DNA of 64,000 bases from Geotrypetes seraphini (taxonomy: Eukaryota > Chordata > Amphibia > Gymnophiona > Dermophiidae), in assembly GCF_902459505.1 (NCBI RefSeq), contig NC_047089.1, positions 27,531,161 through 27,595,160 of the forward strand, in the 5' to 3' direction. Under the pieces are notes generated by a model that did no database searches, was not told the DNA's origin, and saw nothing but the letters and a program-made list of their open reading frames with translations. This document shows positions 10,621 through 19,322 of the stretch, in pieces. A program made the position numbers and the translations under genes. The first letter of the stretch is position 1. The number at the start of each line of letters is the position of its first letter.

Positions 10621-11596
10621 CCGTATTTTTCACTCCATTAGACACACTTTTTTCCCCCAAAAGTGGGTGGAAATTAGGGTGCATCTTATGGAGCGAATAT
10701 CTAACCCCCCCTTTACCTTATTTTAATGCAGCCGCCCTCCCTTGCTGGATGCGGTGCCCTCCCTCCCTGAGAGTGGTGCACAAGGCTGGCTGCTTGGTTC
10801 CCGCCACTTCCTCTGAGAACTGCCGGCTGATGTGGCTGCCTCCTCTTCTGTTCTCTCATGGCATAGTGGCACACCAGGTTGCCTGCCTGGTCCTTCACCT
10901 TTTCCCGCGAGAACTGAGTTCTTGTGGGAAGCGGCGTGGGACCAGGCAGGCAACCCGGTGCGCCGCTATGCCGTGAGAGAACAGAGGAGGCAGCTGCATC
11001 AGCTGACAGTTCTCGGAAGAAGTGGCAGGAACCATCCAGCCAGCCTTGTGCGCCGCTCTCAGCAAGGCGCCGCGTCCATAAGTAAAAAAAGGTACATGTG
11101 GGGACAGTGGGGAGGAGGAAGAGGGCCAGGGCCTGCCTGTCGCCTGCCTGGAGGGTAGGGAGGGAGGAGGGAGAGGCCGGAGCCTGCCTTGCCAAATTAA
11201 AAATAGGGAGGAACGAGGATGAGGCTGGGGTTTTCCTGCTGCTTGCCTGGGGAGGGAGGGGGCCTGCCTGCCTGCATGGGGGGGAGGCCTGCCTGCCTAC
11301 CTACCTACCTACCCGCCTGCCCTGTCCCATCCCTATCTGCCTTCTTGCTCTGTCCCTGCCCTATTGCCCTGTCATGGCCTGCCCTGTCTCGGCCTACCAC
11401 TAGACCACCAGAGGGTGGACAGGGTACAGAGCCTGGCAGGGAGGGGAGGCAGGGTACAGAGCTTGGCAAGGAGTGTGGGGTTGGGTGCAGAGCCTGGCAG
11501 GGAGGATTTGGTTCAGAATGTTTATTTTCTTGTTTTCCTCCTCTAAATCTAGGGTGTGTCTTATGGTCAGGTGCGTCTAATGGAGCAAAAATATGG
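10621..11596. mobile_element. 1-kb non-autonomous TA-flanked element with a long internal palindrome (copy 1)
   Basis: The tips CCGTATTTTTCACTCCATTA and its counterpart TAATGGAGCAAAAATATGG are flanked by TA. The interior has a GC-rich palindrome at about 10765-11060: GAGAGTGGTGCACAAGGCTGG and TTCTGTTCTCTCATGGCATAG are each mirrored on the other side of about 10915. No transposase is encoded. The TA target fits the Tc1/mariner superfamily, but this is inferred from ends only. Copy 2 at 31632-32609 is almost the same length and lies in the opposite orientation. Confidence 0.75.
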
Positions 11597-11965
11597 TACA
11601 TTTTGAACATGTACTCATATATCCCAGCTTTCTAAAATCAGGATTTAGATATGTATACATTATACACATCTGAATTGTGGTTTAGTAACATCTAAATCAC
11701 AAATAGGGCTTCAAAGATGACCACCACTGGATGTGTATTTGCTGGCATCCTTATAAGCATTTTATAAAAGACTGCATTCAGCAGAGTCTCTTATAAAATA
11801 CTCACAGAATTGTTAATGACTTAATCCTGATATCCCAATTCCTACCTAGATACCCTTTTTGGGTTGTTAAATCTACTAACTGAATTAACACAAAATATTT
11901 CCCCCTACTTATTCTTAAAAATACACTATGCTAAATATAGGCTCTTGCCCTTCAATTCTCCATAC
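11597..11965. other. TM4SF intron or 3' flank
   Basis: The TM4SF C-terminal exon should lie at or beyond this side on the minus strand. I could not recognise it. If the donor at 11965 were not used, reading on from 11966 would add only Gly-Met-Glu-Asn and stop at 11952. Confidence 0.4.
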
Positions 11966-12135
11966 CTGTACCACAAAAGACGCCGATAATTCCATTGAAG
12001 ACTTGAATAATGCAAAGAAAAACTTCAACTATGCCAATGCACAAGAGAATGGACAAAAAGACAATATTCCAAAGAATCACATTCTTAGGCTCCTTGCAAA
12101 TGTTCCATAAAGTACGATTGTGCAAATAAATATTC
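11966..12135 (-). CDS. TM4SF (L6-family) gene, coding exon 4: second loop and fourth membrane helix
   Basis: Read on the minus strand, a pyrimidine-rich tract and TGAACAG precede the exon. It begins with the third base of a split codon and encodes 56 residues: YLHNRTLW, CKEP, WNIVFLSILL and IIQVFNGIIGVFCGT. Human TM4SF1/4/5 have the same order (Y L ... LW ..C .EP ..V..WN..LFS.L, then Q..N...G..CG) at their C-terminal third. NRT is a possible glycosylation site in the large extracellular loop; the hydrophobic run is the fourth membrane helix. The exon ends ACAG/GTATGG, phase 1, so a short cytoplasmic-tail exon should follow. These residues would be about 129-184 of a protein of about 200. The incoming phase matches exactly the exon ending at 16167. 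Confidence 0.9.
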
Positions 12136-12755
12136 CTGTTCAGATAAAGCAATGAAAATAGTAGAAAAATTGTCATACAATGTTTTCTGTTTCTCACACG
12201 GTTTGGAGTTATACTAAATTACAGGGCATATCACAGGCATCAAGTCAGACAATATTCAGCCCGTGGAGATCAGCAGTGTTTTTTCAAAGTGCTGGTCATC
12301 ACAAGGTATTTAGACCCAGATATTCAGAGCTAGTACCAGAATAGCTATCCAGCTGAGCAAAGACATCCAATCCAGTGTTAATATTGGCAGTGCCTGGAAA
12401 ACTTCCAGCTCTACCTTAGTTCCAATCTCAGACTGCCCCAGCACTAACCAGATAGTACCAAGGCAGTCAGGGCAGATAATCAGTGGCACTTGCAGGTTAA
12501 GTACTGATGAAAATTTGTGCCAGACCTAGCCAGCAGGAGTTATCCAGAAAGAAGCTGCTCCTACCTGCTTAACTCCTGCTAAATAGCGACTTCAAGAAAA
12601 TTTGAGTATCATTCAGAGTCATCAAGTACTTTCTTTGGAAGTTCTTTCACTAACGTACAGTCAGGGCCAGCCTTAAGCAGTGGCAACAGGGGTGGCCGCA
12701 CAGGGGCCTGTGCTCCTAGGGCCTTTGCCCTTGCATGTTCACCTGTCTCTGAACC
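12136..12755. other. TM4SF intron 3, unassigned part
   Basis: No exon is seen. At about 12662-12745 a CAGGGCCAGCCTTAAG stretch resembles the tip of another hAT family, without a recognised partner end. Confidence 0.4.
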
Positions 12756-12864
12756 TAGGGTTGCCAGATTTTACTATAGTAAAATTCGGACCGCTGCCTG
12801 CTCTCATTGGGCAGGAGGAAATCCACGCATGTGCGGATTTCCTCTTGCCCGATGTGATTTAGAG

Positions 12865-14744
12865 CACAGTTCTTCAACCGCTGATCCACGGACTGGTGCC
12901 AGTCCGCAGAAAATTCCTGCCAGTCCACACAGGACTGGCGAGATCAACATCTCCAATTTCCTGCCGGTCCGCATAGGACCGGCAAGATCGACGAGTTGTA
13001 GTCATGGGGAGCTTCCGACAGCGTGCTTTCTCTCCTCCCAGCGGCTCTCCTTACTTATCAGTGCAGCGATTCAGGAAGGCAGCCTTGGAGCTTTTGCTGA
13101 GTCGCAGCCACCTCTGATGATGCAACTTCCACTTTCCTCAGAGGCGGTGCTACCCAACAAAGGACCAGAGGCTGCCTTCCTGAATCGCTGCGCTGGCAAG
13201 TAAGGAGAGTTGCTGGGAGGGGAGAAAGCCACTTTTAGAGGCTGGGAAGCTGCTGGACATGGTAAAAAAAAGGGGACAGCTGCTACTGGACCTGGAGAGG
13301 GAGAAGGAGAGATGCTGCTGGGAGGGGAGGAGGGAAAGGAATCTGGGAAGCTGATGGGCAAGGGAAAAAAGGGGACAGCTGCTACTGGACCTGGAGGGAA
13401 GGAGAAGGAGAGATGCTGCTGGGAGGGGAGAAGGGAAAGGAGTCTGGGAAGCTGCTGGGTAAGGGAAAAAAAGGGACAGCTGCTACTGGACCTTGAGGGA
13501 AGGAGAAGGAGAGATGCTGCTGGAAGGGGAGGAGGGAAAGGAGTCTGGGAAGCTGCTGGGCAAGGGAAAAAAAGGGACAGCTGCTACTGGACCTGAAGGA
13601 GAAGGAGAGATGCTGCTGGGAGGGGAGGAGGGAAAGGAGGCTGGGAAGCTGCTGGGTAAAGGAAAAAAAGGGACAGCTGCTACTGGACCTGGAGGGAAGG
13701 AGAAGGAGAGATACTGCTGGGAGAGGAGGAAGGGAAGAGAGTTACTGCTGGACAGGAGGAGGAAGGAAGGGAGAAGGAAAAAAGGAAGGAAACAGCTGGC
13801 AGGGAGATTAGAGGAGGGGAAGGGGAGAGATGTAGAAGATGAGAAAGTAGAGAGATTGATGATGGGAAGGGGTCAGCAGAAAAATAAGCAGAGAGGGACA
13901 ATGATGGTAGATCTGGTGTAGGAGAGATAAAAATGAAGAGAGCAGTGAAGCTGGAATGAATCATGTAAAAAGGAGAGAGGGGGCGCAGGCTGGATGGAAA
14001 GGGGAGAGGGGCATAGAAAGAAGACAGATACCATATGGAAGGGGGAGAGGACAGTCAGTGGATGGAAGGGGCAGATGCTGGACTGAAGAGACAGAGAAGG
14101 CAGACGCTGGAAGGAAGAGAGTGAAAAGAAGATGAAAGCAGAAACCAGAGACGACAAAAGGTAGAAAAAAATAATTTTATTTCTATTTTGTCATTAGAAT
14201 ATATCAGATTTGAAATATATATCCTGCTAGAGCTGGTATTAGACATAACTGGTGACTGCAAAGCCCAGGCAGTGCTTCTTTAGCTTCCAGCTGGCTTAGG
14301 GCGCTATCTGACCAGGGGGCAGTTGCCCTAGTTGCACTCCCCTAAAACTATTCCTGTCATGTGTGATTGCAGTATTCTGTTAGCATGATATTTCTGTGTA
14401 GCATTCTGTAATAATTTGGCTTGTTCAGTTTTCTTGATAGTAGAGGGGATATATGTGAAGGGAGGGGAGATAGGGGTTTTGTTCATCCTTGCTCTGTATT
14501 ATTTGTATTTATAAAATAACAATTTTACAGAATATTGTTTCTTTTTATACTTTAATAAAATACATTCAATATAAAATCATAACTGAGGCTTGTGTGGATA
14601 GGATCAGATGATTTGCAGGGATCGAGCTCACAGAGATGGGGTGGAAACGGGGTTTTTAAATTTTAGTCCTAGTAGTTTGCCGGTCCACAAAATAATTCTT
14701 TTATTTCTGCTGGTCCACGGGTGTAAAAAGGTTGAAAAACACTG
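12865..14744. mobile_element. hAT element, 1.88 kb, non-autonomous, with perfect 8-bp target duplication
   Basis: The ends CACAGTTCTTCAACC and GGTTGAAAAACACTG are imperfect inverted repeats. The duplication ATTTAGAG is exact on both sides (12857-12864 and 14745-14752). The tips match the CAGTG...CAACC pattern of hAT elements. Most of the interior is a purine-rich array and GA-rich sequence, and no transposase frame is recognisable. The segment near 14195-14240 (TATCCTGCTAGAGCTGG, then TTAGAC) is shared with the hAT at 58746-60234, so the two are related. Confidence 0.85.
13240..13735. repeat. Purine-rich minisatellite, about 5 units of 96-101 bp
   Basis: TGCTACTGGACCT recurs at 13281, 13380, 13481, 13582 and 13678. 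Each unit also has GGGAAGCTGCTGG and AGGAGAAGGAGAGATGCTGC. The strand is strongly G+A biased. The open frames through it reflect base bias, not genes. The array lies inside the inner hAT. Confidence 0.9.
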
Positions 14745-15110
14745 ATTTAGAGGAGGCTTTTCAAAATCTGGACAAACTACTGGGTTTTAAAATCCGGACG
14801 TCTGGTAACCCTATCTGAAACCCATCCCTACCTTAAAATGTGCGTTTCTCCATAGGGTCTCATGGTGGTGACCCAGATACTGAATGCCTTGTAAGTCCTT
14901 AGTTCTACTGGCTCCCCCTGGTGGATGACAAGTAAATCACTGTGATCAGGCAAGGACGGATCCTGCCTGGTCACATACCTCCGTCCTTAAAAGCATTCTT
15001 TTTCTGATAAGCATGAACAAACCGGAACCTAAATGCTAACGGCATCGCCTGTTTCTATATTTCCTTTCTTCCGGGCGTGGGTCAGAACAGAGGTTTTCAA
15101 AATCCTCAGG

Positions 15111-15600
15111 TCAATGTAGGACTGCAGGTTCAGGGGTTCTGGAGTTCTCAACTTTAGTATAGGGCTCCGCATCTTCCAACTCCTCTACCCTTACTGTGAT
15201 TACAGTAAGAACCTGGGCTATCTCTTCCAGACGCTCCTGCAGCTGATCTTGTAGTTGCGTAACACTACCCCCTACCCCCTTCACCGAGTCCTTAACGGTC
15301 CCTATCTGCAGGGCCTTATTGGTCTGACTTTGCTTAACCAAACTATCCGGCTCCACTCCCTCAGCAGCTCCTGTGTTGCTTGTATTTTTTTAAATTGCTG
15401 CAACATCTCCTGTTGTTGAACTTGACTGCTGGCTACTTTAGTCTCTATTTCTTGTACCTGCTTCTTCACTTGGGCTAACATTCCCTCAAGAGTGTCAGCC
15501 TGTTGTTGGCCCTGCACAATCATCTCTTGTTACAATGCCTCTTTCAACTCAGGCATGAGGTTACTAGAAAGGGGTTCCTCTTTCTGTATCAATATCTAGG
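15111..15600 (-). mobile_element. L1-like LINE ORF1 fragment (coiled-coil region), broken
   Basis: On the minus strand two overlapping frames encode heptad-rich sequence. The first reads EGMLAQVKKQVQEIETKV; the second, VTQLQDQLQERLEEIAQVL, then VRVEELED. This looks like the coiled coil of an L1 ORF1 protein with a frameshift near 15300-15360. No RNA-binding domain or reverse transcriptase follows. It could also be another coiled-coil element protein. Confidence 0.45.
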
Positions 15601-16166
15601 GAATTCTCAGAGCAGAAATCACAGAAGAGGGGATTTCATTTTTTTAGTGGGTATCAACATAAGAAAACCCATAGACTGAAAAGTCTTAACATTGTATTCT
15701 GATAAGGATCTAGAAGTCAGAGGAATCCCATGTTGTGATTGGTTTAGCCTATGAACTGTACTTCTGTGACCATTTGAGATTTGTGTTTTAGTTGTGAATA
15801 TTACCAAAGTGTATGCTTTTGCCAGGTTATTTCAATTTCACAAGTACCTCAGTAAACATCTTGCTCTTGGAATATCCTCCAAATCTGTGTGGCTGTGTAA
15901 TTTGTGCAAGAGATCCATGAGAGTTCCACAGCCTTAAGAGATCTGAAGCAAATATTTTCCTTGTCAGAAAATTGTGGGAACTCCATGGGTGCATAATGAC
16001 ACCATGGCTTCCCTTGTGTTGGATAAAAGAGTACAGTGTAGATAACACATTTTCTTATCATTTCAAGAAAAATCATGGTTACAATATTTTATAAGCAATA
16101 GATATCATATACAGTCATGCAAAATAGGTTTTCTAGACATTATTTCTGGTTATTATATACACTTAC
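15601..16166. other. TM4SF intron 3, proximal part
   Basis: The minus strand is open over 15827-16076 in two frames, but neither continues the TM4SF protein in phase nor resembles a family I know. Treated as intron. Confidence 0.5.
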
Positions 16167-16312
16167 TCTGTCTGGTTGGTCCTGAATGGGTAAATGTATT
16201 TTCCATCACCTGTATCACAAAGAGGACCTTCAACCAAAGCCATAGATGAAATGATCATACAGTATAGGGCTCCTGCAATGCCCACTGCAGCAAAAATCAC
16301 AGATATAAACAT
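16167..16312 (-). CDS. TM4SF (L6-family) gene, coding exon 3: third membrane helix and start of the large loop
   Basis: On the minus strand CTTCTCCTTTTCAG precedes the exon. It encodes 48 residues plus two bases: MFISVIFAAVGIAGALYC, MIISSMALVEGPLC, then GKYIYPF and NQT. It ends GA/GTAAGT, a strong donor, in phase 2. The pattern of a hydrophobic helix with GA.YC, followed by GP.C and an aromatic Y.F block, is the third helix and first half of the large extracellular loop in TM4SF1/4/5/20. NQT is a second possible glycosylation site. An earlier GT at 16209 would not keep phase with the next exon. Residues are about 80-127. Confidence 0.92.
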
Positions 16313-16479
16313 CTGAAAAGGAGAAGCACCAACATGCGTAATATACCTATAGGGGTTAGCTGTGAAATATCACTTTCAATTCAAGATCCTTATGCTAATC
16401 CACAATGCTATCTTCACAGGTTCGCCCCGTACCTTGCATCAACCATAGCCCCATATAGACCAATCCATATAGACCAATC

Positions 16480-16680
16480 CATCATCTATGCTCCTCCTCT
16501 AAGTTCCTTCTCACACTTGCATCTCTTTCTCAAGCATTGCAACTCCATCTGACCATCTGCTTTTTTTCTACTTAGGCCCTTCCTTCTGGAACTCTCGCCC
16601 ATGAGCCTTGTGTACTGAGGCAAATTGATCCCTACTTGCCCAAAAGAAGACCTGGCTTTGCAACGCCTACGTTTTAGGCG
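16480..16680 (+). mobile_element. L2-like LINE 3' fragment
   Basis: Broken frames give WNSR, a run of acidic and polar residues, then KTWL.NA, matching the C-terminal LWN.LP...FK..LKTWLF..AF pattern of L2/CR1-group ORF2 proteins. Old and short. Confidence 0.4.
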
Positions 16681-16955
16681 AGAATGTAGAAGCATTAGGA
16701 CGCTGAGCAGCATGCATTTCTGTAAATGGACGTCCATATTAAAACCATGCCCACGTCTATCCCATTAGGCGCTGCTTTTCCCAATGGGCCTATTTTGTGA
16801 ATCGCGCCCAGCCTTTGGACGTCTAACTTTCAATTATTGCTTGTTAAAGTCATTAATTGTGCTTATTATTCAATTTATTTGGACACCTAAGTTGCTGGAT
16901 ACCCACATTGTGGATGCCTAACTTTAGGCATCCTTTACAGAAGTTACCCCCTTCT
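16681..16955. mobile_element. Probable MITE related to the TAGGCGCC family
   Basis: The words GCCTACGTTTTAGGCG, TAAATGGACGTCCATATT, CCCATTAGGCGCTGC and GCCTAACTTTAGGC are short palindromes similar in style to the elements at 2.36 and 30.6 kb. The edges are unclear. Confidence 0.35.
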
Positions 16956-17130
16956 GCCTTCAATGTGTCTATCTTTTTTTGGCCATTTTCAACCAATGAG
17001 ATGTCCAAATGAAAAATGCACAAAACAAATCATTTGAACATAGGAGGGGCCAGCAGTTCTAGTAGAATGGCCACACAGACATGTCAGCAGAGTAGTGGGG
17101 CACCTTAGCAGGCACTGCTGTGAACTTCAC

Positions 17131-17388
17131 AGTTTCGGGTCCTTCGTCAGGAGGGGTCCCTGTAAGGCTTACTACTACTGGGTTACCATCAAAGAAAGAG
17201 CACGCTGAGAATCCGGCTGCCTGCGTGTCTTATATGTACATCACTACTATGCCTGCGTGCCTTATATGTATACTACTATGTACATATAAGGCACGCAGGC
17301 AGCCGGATTCTCAGCGTGCTCTTTCTTTGATGGTAACCCAGTTGTAGTAAGCCTTACAGGGACTCCTCCTGACGAAGGACCCGAAACT
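17131..17388. repeat. Long palindrome (foldback element), arms about 115 bp
   Basis: The left arm runs AGTTTCGGGTCCTTCGTCAG to CTGCGTGTCTTATATGTAC. Its inverse complement runs from GTACATATAAGGCACGCAGG to GACGAAGGACCCGAAACT. The arms are nearly identical; the loop near 17251-17275 contains a small duplication. The outer words GACGAAGGACCCGAAAC recall the GTCGAAACGCGGACC words of the foldback at 44.16 kb. Confidence 0.8.
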
Positions 17389-17759
17389 CGAGTCAGGGGG
17401 CCGGGCTTAATATCGACTAATTTTAGCAAGCACGTTCGCAATGGCAAGCACAAGTAGCACAAAGCACTTTAAGGTTTTTGCACTTTAATCTCACCGCAGC
17501 TGGAGACGAAGGAGACAGAGGCCAAGCCCTTTGAAGTTTTCTTTAAGATAAGTGAAATCTATCTCCTTACAAGTATACACAATAAGATCTATACTATTCA
17601 AAAAACACATCCCAATATTATAATCTACCCTCATCTTCTCACCCTTCATAACCTCCTGCAACTCACACCCAACTGCAATTTCGTCCCCATAGGCAACATC
17701 TAATCTAGTTGCAACGGGCGATAAGCCAACTCATATCCAGAAACACTGTTTCCCCAAAT

Positions 17760-18275
17760 ACCGAAAAATCAGATATAACAACCTAGGAACAGACGATTTT
17801 TTGGTAACATAAGATTATGCTTTGTAATATTATGTAATGTAAAATAAGGTTATGCTTTGTAATATAACATAAGGTTATGCTTTGTAATATTATGTAATGT
17901 AAGTTATGCAATGTACTGGAATAATAAGGTAAAATAACACAAAGTAACCCTACGTAAAGTCTTGTAAAGTTATGTAAGATAAATTATGTAAGATAAATTA
18001 TGTAAACTTAATGCAAGTTATGCAAGCACGGTAAGGATAATGTAAAGTAACGCAAAGTAACTCCACGTAAAGTTATGTAAAGTTATGTACGAAAAGTTAT
18101 GTAAAGTTAGGTATGCAAAGTTTGTAAAGTTATACAAATAATTGTAATGTCATCGCCTGGAAATGACCAGCCATCTTCTAATGTAATCCGCTTAGAACCG
18201 CAAGGCACAAGCGGAATAGAAATCACTAATGTAATGTAATGTAATGTAATGTAATGTAATGTATTGTATAAATGA
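17760..18275. repeat. A+T-rich degenerate tandem repeat (ATGTAA type) with LINE tail
   Basis: TTATGTAA, TTATGCTTTGTAATAT and similar words recur irregularly. At about 18183 TAATCCGCTTAGAACCGC is an L2-like 3' tail also seen at 31.53 kb, and (TAATG)n follows to 18262, as expected for a microsatellite grown from a LINE end. Confidence 0.6.
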
Positions 18276-18699
18276 AAGAGGCTGGCAAAGGGACGAAAGA
18301 AGTGATATGATGGTCCCAAACATACTCCAGTTCGGTGAGATCACTGAATTTATGGGTATTGGTCTGAACACTTCACTATTATTGTAATTATATTTAAATT
18401 GAATTTATTTATAGAGCTGTGATAAATGTAAACAGTAAATGGCATCCTGGACATTTTGTGAAATGTTCAATTATTGCTGCAGGACGTCCAAGTGCTAAGC
18501 CTGCTGAAAACATGCTCCTAACACACCCCCTTGAGATTTAGACATACTACAGCAAATAGCTTAGAAAAACATCTAGGATATAGGTTTTGAAAATGGAAAA
18601 TTTGGGCATTTTGGTGATTAACATGTCAGAGTGCCACTTTATGCCGTTTTTTTGGACATCTTTCTGTTTTGAAAATGAGCCCCACTGTATCCTTGTATA

Positions 18700-19008
18700 T
18701 CATTGTATTATATTTAGACTCATTGTACGATACTGTATTTAGACTTATGTATGGTGTTGTCTTCAGACTTATTGTATTGTATTATATTTAGACTCGTTGT
18801 ATTATATTGTACTGTGTTGTATACAGACTCATTGTATTGTATTGTATTGTTTTGTATTGTATTGTATGTTGACTTATTGTATTGTATTGAGACCTCTTGT
18901 TATTCGCTGAATGTCCAGCCTTCTTACAGTGTAAACCGCCTAGAAGTCACCTGACTATGGCGGTATAGAAAAATAAAGTTATTATTATTATATTATTATT
19001 ATTATTAT
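18700..19008. repeat. TATTG/TTATTA microsatellites with a LINE-type 3' tail
   Basis: A long run of TGTATTGTATT words spans about 18700-18895. TGTAAACCGCCTAGAAG, then GGCGGTATAGAAAAATAAAG with (TTATTA)n marks a LINE-type 3' end at about 18930-19005. Confidence 0.65.
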
Positions 19009-19322
19009 CATGATTCCACCAGATGGAGCAATGCAAGTGATGGAACAAGCTTTTAGCCAGAGAGAACAATCCAATTGAATCTCTAATATAACATAACATA
19101 ACATAAGCAGTGCCTCCGCCGGGTCAGACCATAGGTCCATCATGCCCAGCAGTCCGCTCCCGCGGCGGCCCAAACAGGTCACCTGTCTGAATCATCAGAA
19201 GGGGCCCCCTTGCCACCCTGGTTTCCCATTGAAGTCCTATCTTCCCATCGAAGTCCTAACCCTCCGGTTTTGCACATGCACGACCTGGTCGGGTTTCTAT
19301 ACTTATTTCCTGGATACTTCTC

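Larger units (their letters stand above)
12756..14813. mobile_element. hAT-type element interrupted by a second hAT
   Basis: The tips TAGGGTTGCCAGA and TCTGGTAACCCTA are inverted repeats, flanked by 8-bp direct repeats TCTGAACC (12748-12755) and TCTGAAAC (14814-14821). Without the inner element at 12865-14744 only about 180 bp of this element remain, so it is a MITE. It carries no transposase. Confidence 0.8.

Noticed and set aside
13210-13921. Long plus-strand open frames rich in Gly, Lys and Glu
   Set aside because: They run through a purine-rich 100-bp tandem array inside a hAT element; base bias explains the open frames.
15827-16076. Minus-strand frames of 73-75 aa next to TM4SF exon 3
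   Set aside because: I tested them as a loop exon. They do not fit the required phases (in phase 1 or 2, out phase 2), and exon 3 already joins exon 4 in phase through its GTAAGT donor.
16205-16210. Alternative donor GTGATGG at 16209 for TM4SF exon 3
   Set aside because: Using it breaks the frame into exon 4; reading through gives the expected Y.F loop block and a stronger donor at 16166.
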